64,000 nucleotides of DNA from Sphingobacterium populi (GCF_001586775.1 NZ_LQXS01000003.1:310001-374000); one strand, 5' to 3'. Positions 49,886 to 59,511 are shown, counted from the first letter of the stretch. Program-made: numbers and translations. The notes: generated by a model not told the origin, from the letters alone.

Positions 49886-51889
49886 TTACTGATTTATTAA
49901 TTCTAGTACTGCTTTCACGGAATTTTGTGGAAGACTACATGTACTATTACGACAAAGGTAGGCTTTTGATTCCAAACCCTGTCTATCAGACAACAACGGA
50001 AGCATACTTTTTGTTCCCCCGAGTGTCAATTTGTTGGGAATATAATGCTGATCCAACTCCTTGCGCCATGTTATGGCGTGCTGGCCAGTCAAAGCAATTT
50101 CATTCGTGCCATAAACCAATTCTGCTAGTTGAATGGCCCAATTGGAATAAGCAGATCCATATCGTTTGATATAAGGAAATACGTTAGCAAATAATTGTTC
50201 TGCCACCTCCGCCCACTCTTGCTTATCATACAATAAGCCCAGTTTGAAAAGCTGCCGCACCATGGTCGAAGCAGAAGCCGGGATCACGTTGTCCATGATC
50301 TCGCTCTTACGCGCGATTAGTTGTTCACTCGTAGTACTAGTGTAATAGAAAGTCTGTGCCGCTGGATCGTAGAATTGTTGGATTGCCTGCTCGGTGATCG
50401 TTTTAGCAAAATCCAGCCATTGCTCATCGAAGGTCGCTTCGTACAAACTGGTGAAACCTTCTATTGTAAACGCATAATCATCGAGAAAGCCGTTTATTTC
50501 CCGGTTTGTGTCAGCGGGTTGATGTAGTAAATAGCCATCGCTTGTAAGGCCGTGCTGGCGAATAAACTCCGCAATATCGATCGCTTGCTGCAGATATTCT
50601 GCTTCATCAAAAACGCGATAAGCATCGACAAATCCTTTCATCAGCAGTGCGTTCCAAGTGATGATTTGTTTGTCGTCCAGACCTGGTCGTACACGCGTTT
50701 CGCGATACGAATAGAGTTTGTGTTTAATTTCTTGTAGGTACTCATGCCATTCTTCTTCCGAAAAGCCAGCTTCTTGGATCAATGCCTTTTCATCTTCGCT
50801 AACATAGAGTACGTTGGTAGACTCCTCTTCCCAATTGCCCTTTTGCGTCACTTGATAATAGTGGCGGAATAGATCTGCATCTTCACCCAGCAGGTCAAAT
50901 TCTTCGTGATTAAAGGTGTAATATTTCCCTTCTACGCCTTCGCTGTCAGCATCTAAGGCGCTGTAAAAACCACCGTTGGGCGCTTTCATCTCGCGAACCA
51001 ACCAAGCAATGGTTTCTTCTACCGTTCTCTTATACAACAAGGTGGGGCGATGCTGGTACGCTTCGCTGTATAAGCTGATCAATTGCGCATTATCATACAG
51101 CATTTTCTCAAAGTGAGGGACATGCCAGTGGCCATCTACTGAATAGCGTGCAAATCCGCCACCTACATGATCGTAAATGCCGCCATTGGCCATCTTCTCT
51201 AGTGAGAAATGTACGTGATCTAACAAGTCCTGATCTTTAGAAAGTGCACCAAAGCGCAGGAAGAAAAGCCAATTATTGGGAAGTGGAAATTTTGGTGCAC
51301 GATCGTATCCGCCATCTTTATGATCGAAGGTAGCTTTCCAAGGACGGACAATATCTTGCAAGTCTGCTAGCGTGTACTTTTCTGGAATAGCACTGATCGG
51401 CAGTTGCTCTGCCTGATGTATTCCAGCAGTTAATTTCTCCGCATATTCGATGGCTACCTCGGGCGTTTCTTCCCACATTTTGGCGATCTGCAATAAGGTA
51501 TTTTGCCAATCTTGCGGTTTGAAATAGGTGCCGCCATAGATGGGCCGTCCATCCGGCAAGCAAACGGCGTGCAACGGCCAGCCGCCTGCATTGGTCATCA
51601 ACTGCACTGCGATCATATAGATCTGGTCAATATCCGGACGCTCTTCGCGATCTACTTTAATAGGTACAAAGAATTTGTTCATCGTCTGTGCGATGGCCTC
51701 ATTCTCAAAACTCTGCTTTTCCATGACATGGCACCAGTGGCAGGCAGAATAGCCTATGCTCACGATCAATAGTTTGTTTTCTTTTTTGGCTTTCTCCAAT
51801 GCTTCAGCAGACCACGGATGCCAATCTACTGGATTATGCGCGTGCTGGCGAAGATAGGGCGAGCGTTCGTTTGCGAGTTTATTTGCCAT
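49886..51889 (-). CDS. Thioredoxin-domain protein of the YyaL/DUF255 family
   Basis: The 667-residue protein begins with the family-specific [20 protein letters not shown] segment. The CxxC motif follows in SACHWCHVM (Cys50, Cys53) within an N-terminal thioredoxin fold. The large C-terminal part is a six-hairpin-like glycosidase-type toroid ([31 protein letters not shown]). Family members (for example human spermatogenesis-associated 20) have no confirmed reaction. It sits between sixA and the SlyD-like gene with short gaps. Confidence 0.87.
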   Translation of the reverse strand: MANKLANERSPYLRQHAHNPVDWHPWSAEALEKAKKENKLLIVSIGYSACHWCHVMEKQSFENEAIAQTMNKFFVPIKVDREERPDIDQIYMIAVQLMTNAGGWPLHAVCLPDGRPIYGGTYFKPQDWQNTLLQIAKMWEETPEVAIEYAEKLTAGIHQAEQLPISAIPEKYTLADLQDIVRPWKATFDHKDGGYDRAPKFPLPNNWLFFLRFGALSKDQDLLDHVHFSLEKMANGGIYDHVGGGFARYSVDGHWHVPHFEKMLYDNAQLISLYSEAYQHRPTLLYKRTVEETIAWLVREMKAPNGGFYSALDADSEGVEGKYYTFNHEEFDLLGEDADLFRHYYQVTQKGNWEEESTNVLYVSEDEKALIQEAGFSEEEWHEYLQEIKHKLYSYRETRVRPGLDDKQIITWNALLMKGFVDAYRVFDEAEYLQQAIDIAEFIRQHGLTSDGYLLHQPADTNREINGFLDDYAFTIEGFTSLYEATFDEQWLDFAKTITEQAIQQFYDPAAQTFYYTSTTSEQLIARKSEIMDNVIPASASTMVRQLFKLGLLYDKQEWAEVAEQLFANVFPYIKRYGSAYSNWAIQLAELVYGTNEIALTGQHAITWRKELDQHYIPNKLTLGGTKSMLPLLSDRQGLESKAYLCRNSTCSLPQNSVKAVLELINQ

Positions 51890-51910
51890 GGTGTTGATGG
51901 TTGAGTGCGA

Positions 51911-52396
51911 TTATTCGAAAACGTGCTTCAGCGTGGCGGTTTCTCCAGAAAGCTGTGAAAAGGTCATGTTATCCGGGAATTCCAAATAAGCAGCATTTGC
52001 TGTTTTTAGTTCGGCGTATTGATCCGTCAGGTAGCTCACTAGCGATGAAAGGCCGGGATTGTGCCCAAATACAATCAGCGTAGATACATGGTCGGGTACC
52101 TTATTTATTACTTGCAGGATATCCAGATGATGCGCTTCGTAAATTTCTATCGCCAACTTGATCTGATTGGTGGGATACTGAAATATCGGACACATGATTT
52201 CAGCGGTTTGAAAGGCACGATTAGCGGCAGAAGAAATTACCAAGGTATGCTCATCAAACTTGGTTTGTTCCACGATCTGCTGTGCAATATGTATCGCATC
52301 TTGACGCCCTCGCTCGACAAGATTACGTTCGAAATCCCGTTTTGCAAAGTTTGGATCCTCAGCTTTTCCGTGGCGGATGATATATAACCTCTTCAT
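51911..52396 (-). CDS. Phosphohistidine phosphatase SixA-type
   Basis: The 161-residue histidine phosphatase has the catalytic RHG motif near its start (YIIRHGKAEDP, His9) and the second conserved histidine in IVFGHNPGLSSLV. SixA removes phosphate from phosphohistidine proteins such as ArcB or NPr in E. coli. In Bacteroidota the target is unknown. It begins 12 bp after the trpA stop, so it may be transcribed with the trp genes. Confidence 0.85.
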   Translation of the reverse strand: MKRLYIIRHGKAEDPNFAKRDFERNLVERGRQDAIHIAQQIVEQTKFDEHTLVISSAANRAFQTAEIMCPIFQYPTNQIKLAIEIYEAHHLDILQVINKVPDHVSTLIVFGHNPGLSSLVSYLTDQYAELKTANAAYLEFPDNMTFSQLSGETATLKHVFE

Positions 52397-52408
52397 AGGA
52401 CGTCATTT

Positions 52409-53182
52409 TTATTTGAATGTGGCAATAAATTCTGAAATATCCCTATCCCTGAGATTTTCTTTCCCCAGAATCCTCACAAAAGCCGTTCCGACGATTGCGC
52501 CATGCGCGTAGTTTGTTGCTTTTTGATGCGTTTCTCGGTCGGAAATACCAAATCCGATCACGATCGGAGAGGATAATCCCATGTTTTTGATGCGCGAAAA
52601 ATACGCTTCTGAGCGGTCTTCTACCTGCAATTGTTTGCCCGTAGTCGCGTTGGAGCTCAATAAATAGATGAAACTCGTGCTCAGCGTGTCAATCTTGCGA
52701 ATACGTTCGTCGGAAGTTTGTGGTGTCACCAAGAATACGTTACTGATGCCGTATTTTTCAAAAATCGGCTGATACATCTCCTCATATTCATACAGTGGAA
52801 GATCTGGAATGATTGCCCCATCTACGCCGACAGCTTTACAATCCGCACAAAATTGTTCGACACCGTACTGCAAGATCGTATTAAAATAGCCCATCAAAAA
52901 GACAGGAATTTGTACTTGTTCTCTTAGTGGTTTCAGCTGTTCAAACAACACCTTTAACGACATGCCGTTTTGTAAGGCTTTCTGAGAGCTTTCCTGAATG
53001 ATGGGGCCATCGGCCACGGGATCAGAATAGGGAATCCCAATTTCCAAGAAATCTGCTCCGCTTTTTTCTAAAGTCGCCGCAATGTCGAGGGTTGAATCCA
53101 GAGTTGGATAGCCCGCCGTATAATAAATGGACAACAGGCGTTCGCCTTGTAATATTTTTCGGGTATTTTCTAGTGTTCGCAT
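52409..53182 (-). CDS. trpA: Tryptophan synthase alpha subunit
   Basis: TrpA cleaves indole-3-glycerol phosphate to indole and glyceraldehyde-3-phosphate. The 257-residue barrel has the catalytic glutamate in FLEIGIPYSDPVADGP and the later GAIIPDLPLYEYEEM loop. It starts 6 bp after the trpB stop, the usual coupling of the two synthase subunits. Confidence 0.96.
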   Translation of the reverse strand: MRTLENTRKILQGERLLSIYYTAGYPTLDSTLDIAATLEKSGADFLEIGIPYSDPVADGPIIQESSQKALQNGMSLKVLFEQLKPLREQVQIPVFLMGYFNTILQYGVEQFCADCKAVGVDGAIIPDLPLYEYEEMYQPIFEKYGISNVFLVTPQTSDERIRKIDTLSTSFIYLLSSNATTGKQLQVEDRSEAYFSRIKNMGLSSPIVIGFGISDRETHQKATNYAHGAIVGTAFVRILGKENLRDRDISEFIATFK

Positions 53183-53188
53183 GTGTTC

Positions 53189-54373
53189 TTAAAAGCCAAA
53201 ATATTTCATGTAATTGTCCAAATCCTTGTCGCCACGACCCGAAAGACAAATCACCACCGTTTCGTCTCCTTTGAAGGTCATTTTCTCCAGATGAGCCAAG
53301 GCATGCGCACTTTCGATCGCCGGAATAATGCCTTCTAGCTTGGTTAATAGTAACCCTGCCTGCATGGCTTCGTCATCGGTTGCGCTTGCAAACGTGCCAC
53401 GACCGCTTTTGAATAACCAAGCGTGCTGCGGTCCAATGCCGGGATAATCCAATCCGGCAGAAATAGAATACGGCTCAATAACTTGCCCATCATCCGTCTG
53501 CATCAAGATTGAGCGACTGCCGTGCAAAACGCCCTCACGTCCTAAAGCAGTAGTGGCTGCAGATTCTCCAGAATGGACGCCGTGACCGGCTGCTTCCACA
53601 GCAATAATATTTACGGCATCATCGTCTAAGAAATGGTAAAACATACCGGCGGCATTCGATCCGCCACCAACGCAGGCAATCACGTGATCGGCATGGCTGC
53701 TGCCCGTTTGCTCTACCAATTGCTTACGCGTTTCTTCAGAAATAATCGATTGAAAACGCGCTACCATATCTGGATAAGGATGCGGTCCTACGACCGAACC
53801 GATGATATAATGGGTGTCTACTGGATTATTGATCCAGTCGCGCAGTGCTTCGTTTGTGGCATCTTTCAATGTTTTGCTACCCGATGTGGCGGGGACGACG
53901 GTTGCTCCCATCATTTTCATTCGAGCAACGTTGGGCGCTTGGCGTTCAATATCAATTTCGCCCATATATACTACGCATTCCAAACCTTTCAGCGCGCAAA
54001 CCGTAGCCGTTGCCACGCCATGTTGTCCAGCGCCAGTTTCGGCGATGATGCGCTTCTTGCCCAAGCGCTCGGCTAGCAAAATTTGGCCGATGGTATTGTT
54101 GATTTTATGCGCACCCGTATGATTAAGATCTTCTCTTTTCAAAAAGATGCGTGCGCCATATTTTTCAGATAAACGGTTCGCTAAATACAATGGCGAAGGC
54201 CGTCCAACGTAATCTTTTAATAATTTGACAAAATCTTCCCGAAAGCTAGGGTCTTGGATGATGTTCAAATATTCATTTTGTAGTTCCTCTACATTCGGGT
54301 AAAGCATTTCGGGTACGTATGCTCCGCCAAACGGACCATAATATCCTCGATCATCTACTTGATATTGGCTCAT
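53189..54373 (-). CDS. trpB: Tryptophan synthase beta subunit
   Basis: TrpB joins indole and serine using PLP. The 394-residue protein has [12 protein letters not shown] at its start, the PLP lysine Lys90 in HTGAHKINN, the phosphate-binding loop [10 protein letters not shown] and the substrate loop [14 protein letters not shown]. Length is normal. It overlaps the end of trpF by 23 bp. Confidence 0.97.
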   Translation of the reverse strand: MSQYQVDDRGYYGPFGGAYVPEMLYPNVEELQNEYLNIIQDPSFREDFVKLLKDYVGRPSPLYLANRLSEKYGARIFLKREDLNHTGAHKINNTIGQILLAERLGKKRIIAETGAGQHGVATATVCALKGLECVVYMGEIDIERQAPNVARMKMMGATVVPATSGSKTLKDATNEALRDWINNPVDTHYIIGSVVGPHPYPDMVARFQSIISEETRKQLVEQTGSSHADHVIACVGGGSNAAGMFYHFLDDDAVNIIAVEAAGHGVHSGESAATTALGREGVLHGSRSILMQTDDGQVIEPYSISAGLDYPGIGPQHAWLFKSGRGTFASATDDEAMQAGLLLTKLEGIIPAIESAHALAHLEKMTFKGDETVVICLSGRGDKDLDNYMKYFGF

Positions 54374-54995
54374 GATGAATTATTTTGAGTGCTTTTTGTA
54401 CTAAATCTATGTTTTTGAGGCCAGGGTTGATTTCCAGTTTGGAGTTAAGATCCAGTCCGACCATTCTACTATCTTTTCTTTCTAATGCGGTTGTGAGGTT
54501 ATCCACACCGATTCCGCCGCTTAACAGATATGGAGTATTACCATTGTATTGGTTTAATAAATCCCAATCAAAGGTATTTCCGCTTCCGCCGTGAGCAGGT
54601 GTTTTTGTGTCAAATAAAAATAGATCAACGACCTCACGATATGAATCTAATAGGCTAAAGTCAAAGTTTGCATTCACACCAAAAGCTTTCCAAACCGTCA
54701 AGCCTTTGTTCTTTATTTCTTGGCAAAACGCAGGCGATTCTTGACCGTGCAGTTGTATCACATCCAGCTGAAATGCTTGCTGTCTTTCTACTATCTCTTC
54801 TACTGCCTGATCGACGAAAACGCCTACTTTAGGTACGTCGTATTGATCGAAAATCTGTGGATCTACATGACCCGCAAATCTTGGCGATCGCTCATAAAAG
54901 ATTAGGCCGATATAATCTATCGGCAATTGAAGTAAGGATGCGATATTGGTCGCGTCCTTCATTCCACACACCTTTACTGCTAATTTATTATCCAT
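54351..54995 (-). CDS. trpF: Phosphoribosylanthranilate isomerase
   Basis: TrpF converts N-(5'-phosphoribosyl)-anthranilate to the ribulose phosphate form. The 214-residue barrel shows the catalytic cysteine in [10 protein letters not shown] (Cys10), the QLHGQESP motif, the catalytic aspartate region [18 protein letters not shown], and [22 protein letters not shown] near the end. It overlaps trpD by 8 bp upstream and trpB by 23 bp downstream. No trpC (indole-glycerol-phosphate synthase) lies next to it. Confidence 0.95.
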   Translation of the reverse strand: MDNKLAVKVCGMKDATNIASLLQLPIDYIGLIFYERSPRFAGHVDPQIFDQYDVPKVGVFVDQAVEEIVERQQAFQLDVIQLHGQESPAFCQEIKNKGLTVWKAFGVNANFDFSLLDSYREVVDLFLFDTKTPAHGGSGNTFDWDLLNQYNGNTPYLLSGGIGVDNLTTALERKDSRMVGLDLNSKLEINPGLKNIDLVQKALKIIHHEPISSR

Positions 54996-55977
54996 TGGTC
55001 AACTTCAATAAGCTGTTGAGTGCTTTCTTTCCTAATAAGGATGATTCTGCTTCGTAAAAACAATCTCCAAAAGTTTTCTCTGGTTCTAATGTTTTGATGG
55101 CAAAGGCTGCATTGGTCAATACCACTTGATTCTGTGCATCGGTTCCTTCACCACCAATGATTTTTCGAAAAACAGCAGCAGACTCCGCCGGATTGCTACC
55201 GCCGCCGATCTGCTCTGCCAGCACAGGGTCAAAGCCAAGATCGGAAACTTGAAAGTAATGTTCCCCAGCGTTGTCGATCACTTTGAAATCGCCCGTTAGA
55301 GAGATCTCATCATATCCGTCCAAGGCATGCATAATGCTATATTGTTTTTTGCCACCCTGATAAAGGTACGCATACAGACGAGCTAATTCTAGGCTAAAAA
55401 CGCCGACTGATTGAAATTCAGGATTTGCCGGATTGGTTAGTGGCCCTAACATATTGAAAAAGGTTTTGACACCCAATGCGCGACGGATTGGCGCGACAGT
55501 TTTCATCGCAGGGTGGAAGAGTGGTGCGTGCAAAAAGCAGATATTAGCTTCATCTAATTGCTTTTGTAAAGCATCGCGATCGCTGGTAAAGGAATAACCT
55601 AACAGTTCCATCACATTGGAAGAGCCGCAGCCAGAAGATACGCCCACATTGCCATGCTTCGCAACATGATATCCTGCTCCAGCAACAACGAAAGAGGCTA
55701 ATGTAGAAATGTTAAAGGTATCCTTGCCATCACCTCCAGTGCCACACATGTCGATAAGGCGATAGCCGGGAAATTCCACTTGTAAGCAAAGGTCATACAT
55801 CGCATCCCGAAAACCTTGTAATTCTTCAACTCGGATACTTCGCATGCCATACGTGGTCATAAACGCCGCTATCTGATGGCTGTCGTATCTGCCGGTGGCA
55901 ATGTTTGTCAGAATATCATACGCTTCCTTGCGGTCGAAGGATTTGTATTCGAATAGATGGGATAATATCTCTTTCAT
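54988..55977 (-). CDS. trpD: Anthranilate phosphoribosyltransferase
   Basis: TrpD transfers phosphoribose to anthranilate. The 329-residue protein has the PRPP-binding motif GTGGDGKDTFNIST, the KHGNVGVSSGCGSSNVME segment and the ALGVKTFFNMLGPLTNPA motif. It is the first gene of this trp unit. Its ATG at 55977 follows a leader peptide and terminator (56056-56179), so its expression is probably set by tryptophan supply. Confidence 0.96.
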   Translation of the reverse strand: MKEILSHLFEYKSFDRKEAYDILTNIATGRYDSHQIAAFMTTYGMRSIRVEELQGFRDAMYDLCLQVEFPGYRLIDMCGTGGDGKDTFNISTLASFVVAGAGYHVAKHGNVGVSSGCGSSNVMELLGYSFTSDRDALQKQLDEANICFLHAPLFHPAMKTVAPIRRALGVKTFFNMLGPLTNPANPEFQSVGVFSLELARLYAYLYQGGKKQYSIMHALDGYDEISLTGDFKVIDNAGEHYFQVSDLGFDPVLAEQIGGGSNPAESAAVFRKIIGGEGTDAQNQVVLTNAAFAIKTLEPEKTFGDCFYEAESSLLGKKALNSLLKLTNG

Positions 55978-56055
55978 CGGTTTTTAAATTGCGTGTTGCC
56001 GAGCGCGATCGGGATTATGCTTAGTCTTAATTAATTCGAACGTATCTCACGTCAT

Positions 56056-56084
56056 AAAAAAAGGCTTGCCAAAAAGGCAAGCCC
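56056..56084 (-). terminator. trp attenuator terminator
   Basis: On the minus strand GGCTTGCC, a TTTTT loop and GGCAAGCC form an 8-bp stem followed by seven T residues. It lies 79 bp before trpD and 47 bases after the leader peptide stop. The 5' arm contains TTGCC, which can instead pair with GGCAA just behind the leader peptide (forward 56121-56125), the expected antiterminator. Confidence 0.85.
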
Positions 56085-56143
56085 ACTATTTCTATCAGTA
56101 TATTTTGAAGACATAGGATGTTGCCACAACGTTAACCGTTATG
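56085..56143 (-). promoter_or_regulatory. Competing hairpin region of the trp attenuator
   Basis: In the leader RNA, CATAACG (forward 56137-56143), which covers the His-Asn codons after the three Trp codons, pairs with CGTTGTG (forward 56125-56131) around GTTAA. It uses the same downstream sequence that would form the antiterminator with the terminator arm. A ribosome stalled on the Trp codons would block the first arm and favour antitermination. Confidence 0.65.
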
Positions 56144-56179
56144 CCACCACCAAGCTTTAAATGTACTGCTATTTCTCAT
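56132..56179 (-). CDS. trpL: trp operon leader peptide (three tandem Trp codons)
   Basis: A 15-codon frame encodes MRNSSTFKAWWWHNG and ends with TAA. The three tryptophan codons in a row (forward 56144-56152) are followed at once by a hairpin arm, and the terminator of the attenuator lies 47 bases beyond. This is the layout of a classical transcription-attenuation leader peptide: with little charged Trp-tRNA the ribosome stalls at WWW and the terminator cannot form. The frame is read directly from the sequence. The regulatory function is inferred from its arrangement and its place before trpD. Confidence 0.9.
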   Translation of the reverse strand: MRNSSTFKAWWWHNG

Positions 56180-56192
56180 TTTTATATAAAAA

Positions 56193-56224
56193 CAAATATT
56201 GCGAATACTTTTTGATAAAACAAA
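56193..56224 (-). promoter_or_regulatory. Promoter of the trp leader and trpDFBA
   Basis: On the minus strand TTTG (forward 56221-56224) and AATATTTG (forward 56193-56200) are 20 bp apart. This is one base off the TAnnTTTG -7 consensus with ideal spacing. The transcript would begin only a few bases before the leader-peptide ATG. Confidence 0.65.
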
Positions 56225-56235
56225 TTATTTGACAA

Positions 56236-56763
56236 TCAATACGTCACAAAATGTGCACGATTTCCGCCTTTAGAAACTAACGTAAAGGAGGCAATCTTTG
56301 TGTTTTGCGTTAGCAAAGCAGTCATCTGCCGTTTGCCAGAGTATAAAAAAACCATGTCAGCCGTATCTTTCCCTTCGGTATCAATGTCCGCAACCTCTTT
56401 ACGAGGCATCTCGTTGTAAGATACATATCTGATATCTTCTACACGTTTGCTTAGCAGATTTAGTCGTATCTCTGCTAAACTCGCCAGAAGATAGTCATAC
56501 ATCTCGTCATCAGCATCTTGTACCAATACATGTTTGCTAAGCACGATATCCAAAGCCAATTTAGGATTGGCGAGATCAGCAATGAATTGTTGTGCGGTCT
56601 GAATACTGTTCGACCGAGTTGCTGCTACCGAAGTAATTGTATCAGTCACCGTACTGATTTGCATAGCTTTATCTTGCGGTTTTTTTTCACGTTTTATGCG
56701 CATCTGCGCAAAGAGTGGCAGGCTTAAAACCGATAAACATATCGCGAGTAAAGTGTTTTTCAT
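56236..56763 (-). CDS. Secreted protein of unknown function
   Basis: The 175-residue protein has a clean signal peptide (residues 1-19, ending LFAQ). A short basic stretch follows, then a mostly alpha/beta mature part with no motif that I recognise. It ends only 12 bp before the trp promoter and is on the same strand, with no obvious terminator between. No function can be offered. Confidence 0.65.
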   Translation of the reverse strand: MKNTLLAICLSVLSLPLFAQMRIKREKKPQDKAMQISTVTDTITSVAATRSNSIQTAQQFIADLANPKLALDIVLSKHVLVQDADDEMYDYLLASLAEIRLNLLSKRVEDIRYVSYNEMPRKEVADIDTEGKDTADMVFLYSGKRQMTALLTQNTKIASFTLVSKGGNRAHFVTY

Positions 56764-56887
56764 GCTGGTACTTTTTTAGTTGGACAGTGATGCGGTCGAA
56801 AGGATTAAAAAAGTCGTGACCAAACCGGGTAATCACCGTGACTATACTGGGCAATCACTTCAAATTGCTTTTTACATTTGAAAACAT

Positions 56888-56922
56888 AAAAGCCGCCTGA
56901 TTTGATGTCAAGCGGCTTTTTA
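56888..56922 (-). terminator. Terminator of the DUF2795 gene
   Basis: AAAAGCCGC (56888-56896) and GCGGCTTTT (56912-56920) pair perfectly. On the minus strand the hairpin follows the DUF2795 stop within a few bases and its 3' arm ends in a T run. Confidence 0.8.
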
Positions 56923-56926
56923 AGGT

Positions 56927-57148
56927 CTAGTATTCATCTTCGTTGAAGAAGAAATCATCCTTAGTAGGATAGTCTGGCCATATCTCTTCGATATTTTCGT
57001 ATGGCTCACCATCGTCTTCTAGTGCCTGTAGGTTTTCAATAACTTCTACCGGTGCTCCCGAACGAATTCCGTAGTCAATTAACTCGTCTTTGGTAGCAGG
57101 CCACGGCGCATCTTCTAAATGCGAAGCTAATTCAAGTGTCCAATACAT
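56927..57148 (-). CDS. DUF2795 protein
   Basis: The 73-residue acidic protein (MYWTLELASHLEDAPWPATK at its start; DFFFNEDEY at its end) belongs to the small DUF2795 family, conserved in Bacteroidota and other bacteria. Its function is unknown. The middle contains a short helix-turn pattern around IDYGIRSGAPVEVIENL. It is monocistronic, with a terminator directly after it. Confidence 0.85.
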   Translation of the reverse strand: MYWTLELASHLEDAPWPATKDELIDYGIRSGAPVEVIENLQALEDDGEPYENIEEIWPDYPTKDDFFFNEDEY

Positions 57149-57263
57149 AGTCTTCTCTATTTAAGCTTGTTACTTTTCGCAAAAGTAGCAAAATAGTTGT
57201 TTTATGCAAGTTTTGATACTTAATACCCATGTCAAAAAACATAACTGTCTATTTTTGAGATTG

Positions 57264-58004
57264 TTAATTTTTGTTGTTAGACATGTAATTGTACATACGT
57301 TGGTAGGTCAACTCTTCGATAGCTCTCGTATTCGTATCAAGCAAAGCGTCTGTCGCAATGGGCTGCAATACCGATACTTTAATACTACCCGGCTTCGATC
57401 CTAATCGGCTACCATCATCCCATAATAATTCCCAAGCATTGTGAATTACGATGGGCAATAGCATTACTTGATTGTCCTTGGCTAACCGAAATGGACCTGA
57501 TTTGAAGGCGTGTAGTCGTGGAGGATATTCTTCATCAATCTTTCCTTCGGGAAATACAACAAGGGAACGCCCTTGCTTTAGCAATTCACTTCCTTTTTGG
57601 AATGCTCGAAATGAAGACATCCGATTGGCCCGATCGACGGGTATGTCAATAGTTTTGAAAAAGATCGCAGTAACCGGATTGCGCAACAGCTCGATCTTAC
57701 CCAAGAATGAAAAAGGTTGTGGGCATAGGTGCGTGAGCACCGAGATATCTAATATGGAGGTGTGATTTGGGCATAGGACGTAGTTCTTAGACCAATCTAT
57801 CGGTACTTCAAAATGAAATTTAAAGCGAATGCCGGCTAGGGCAGCACTAACAACGCTAATCCACTTACGCAATAAAACAAGCTTTTCATAATTGCGTTCA
57901 GGATTTTGCGCTAATACCAACAGTATCGGTAAGCATAGCGAAAAACATAAGAACGCCATACTCAGATAATAAATGCGATGTGCTTTCCGTAAAAATAAAT
58001 TCAT
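57264..58004 (-). CDS. plsC: 1-acyl-sn-glycerol-3-phosphate acyltransferase
   Basis: PlsC adds the second acyl chain in phosphatidic acid synthesis at the inner membrane. I start it at ATG 58004 (MNLFLRKAHRIYYLSMAF) rather than at an upstream in-frame ATG, because this gives the normal short membrane-anchored N-terminus (helix about 13-32). The HX4D motif is PNHTSILD, followed by FLGKIELLRNPV. The second acyltransferase motif is VVFPEGKIDEE. It stands alone between DUF2795 and the dipeptidase gene. Confidence 0.92.
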   Translation of the reverse strand: MNLFLRKAHRIYYLSMAFLCFSLCLPILLVLAQNPERNYEKLVLLRKWISVVSAALAGIRFKFHFEVPIDWSKNYVLCPNHTSILDISVLTHLCPQPFSFLGKIELLRNPVTAIFFKTIDIPVDRANRMSSFRAFQKGSELLKQGRSLVVFPEGKIDEEYPPRLHAFKSGPFRLAKDNQVMLLPIVIHNAWELLWDDGSRLGSKPGSIKVSVLQPIATDALLDTNTRAIEELTYQRMYNYMSNNKN

Positions 58005-58076
58005 ATGTGTTATACGAGGTAGAGGCAGTTTTAAAACGGATCGCGGATGTCTTTCACTACATAAAGTCCGAGAAGA

Positions 58077-58108
58077 AAAGGTTCGCAACTATTGTACGTT
58101 GCGAACCC
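58077..58108 (-). terminator. Terminator of the dipeptidase gene
   Basis: GGTTCGCAAC (58080-58089) and GTTGCGAACC (58098-58107) form a perfect 10-bp stem. On the minus strand it lies directly after the stop and is followed by TTTTCTTCT. Confidence 0.75.
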
Positions 58109-58115
58109 CTCTATG

Positions 58116-59486
58116 TTATTTACTCAATTCGGTAAAGTATTTGTGAAACAGCGGGATTGTCTCAATACCTTTCAGGTAATTGTCAATACCATACTTCTCA
58201 TTCGGAGAATGCAGGTTGTCGCTATCCAAGCCAAATCCCAAAAGAACGGTCTTGATACCTAATTCTTTTTCAAATAAGGCTACGATCGGAATAGAACCAC
58301 CACCGCGCGTTGGGATTGGCATTTTGCCAAACGTTTCGTGCAAAGCTTTTTCAGCGGCTTTGTAGGCGATACTATCTGTCGGAGTTACGACTGGCTCGCC
58401 CCCATGATGCGGTGTCACTTTTACTTTTACATATTTGGGCGCGATGCCTTCAAAGTGCGATTGGAAAAGCTCGGTAATACGCGTCGAATTTTGGTTGGGC
58501 ACCAAACGCATAGAGATTTTTGCAAATGCTTTGGATGGCAATACGGTTTTAGCGCCTTCGCCTATATATCCGCCCCATAGGCCATTTACTTCCAAGGTTG
58601 GTCGTGTACCAGCGCGCTCGATCGAAGAGTAGCCCGCCTCACCCCAAATCTCATTGATGCCAAGATCTGCTTTATATTCTTCCACATCGAATGGCGCTTC
58701 GTTCAATGCTTTGCGTTCTGCATCAGATAGCTCTATTACATCGTCGTAGAAGCCGGGAATTGCGATGTGATTATTTTCATCGTGCAACGAGGCAATCATT
58801 TTGGACAGTATCGTCGCTGGATTGGCCACGGCACCTCCATATACACCAGAATGAAGATCACGATTTGGACCAGTAACTTCCACCTCTACATAAGAAAGTC
58901 CGCGTAACCCGGTTTCAATCGAAGGCTGCTCCAGGCTAATCATTGCGGTGTCCGAGATTACAATAACATCGGCGCTCAGACGCTCTTTATTCTCTTTTAC
59001 AAAAGTGCCTAAGTTAGAAGAACCGACTTCTTCTTCGCCCTCGATCATAAATTTGATATTACATGGTAGTTCTTGCTCGCTCATCATGTATTCGAACGCT
59101 TTTACGTGCATATAAAACTGCCCTTTATCGTCGGCTGCACCACGGGCATAGATTTTTCCGTCGCGCACAGTAGGTTCAAATGGAGGCGTATCCCATAATT
59201 CTAAGGGATCTGCAGGCTGCACATCATAATGTCCATAAACCAATACCGTCGGCAGCTTAGGATCTATTAATTTCTCTCCGTATACGATCGGGTATCCAGC
59301 AGTTTCGCAAACTTCGACCTGATCTGCACCTGCATCTTGCAGTTTTTGTGCAACGAAGGCCGCCGTTTTAATGACATCCTCCTTGTATTTAGGATCTGCA
59401 CTTACTGATGGGAAACGGAGTAGCTCAAATAATTCAGCCAAGAAGCGATCGGTGTTTGCCGATACATAATCTTTAATTTTTTGCAT
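58116..59486 (-). CDS. M20-family dipeptidase
   Basis: This metallopeptidase probably hydrolyses dipeptides in the cytoplasm. The 456-residue protein has the zinc motif YGHYDVQPADP, the second metal-binding region GAADDKGQFYMHV, the catalytic-glutamate segment IEGEEEVGS, and near the end RGGGSIPIVALFEKELG. It resembles the Bacteroidota CNDP-like dipeptidases rather than the smaller PepV. It is monocistronic, with a terminator behind it. Confidence 0.9.
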   Translation of the reverse strand: MQKIKDYVSANTDRFLAELFELLRFPSVSADPKYKEDVIKTAAFVAQKLQDAGADQVEVCETAGYPIVYGEKLIDPKLPTVLVYGHYDVQPADPLELWDTPPFEPTVRDGKIYARGAADDKGQFYMHVKAFEYMMSEQELPCNIKFMIEGEEEVGSSNLGTFVKENKERLSADVIVISDTAMISLEQPSIETGLRGLSYVEVEVTGPNRDLHSGVYGGAVANPATILSKMIASLHDENNHIAIPGFYDDVIELSDAERKALNEAPFDVEEYKADLGINEIWGEAGYSSIERAGTRPTLEVNGLWGGYIGEGAKTVLPSKAFAKISMRLVPNQNSTRITELFQSHFEGIAPKYVKVKVTPHHGGEPVVTPTDSIAYKAAEKALHETFGKMPIPTRGGGSIPIVALFEKELGIKTVLLGFGLDSDNLHSPNEKYGIDNYLKGIETIPLFHKYFTELSK

Positions 59487-59503
59487 GACTTTTTGTGTTT
59501 GTA

Positions 59504-59511
59504 CAAAATTA
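59504..59511 (-). promoter_or_regulatory. Candidate -7 element of the dipeptidase gene
   Basis: The minus strand reads TAATTTTG, matching TAnnTTTG, 18 bp before the ATG at 59486. No well-placed -33 TTTG is visible. Confidence 0.35.

Noticed and set aside
49831..50169. A 112-codon plus-strand frame opposite the YyaL-like gene
   Set aside because: It is antisense to the 3' part of a firmly identified gene and has no family features.
58005..58088. Upstream in-frame ATG for plsC
   Set aside because: The extra 28 residues are basic and not conserved-looking, and would move the membrane anchor away from the N-terminus.
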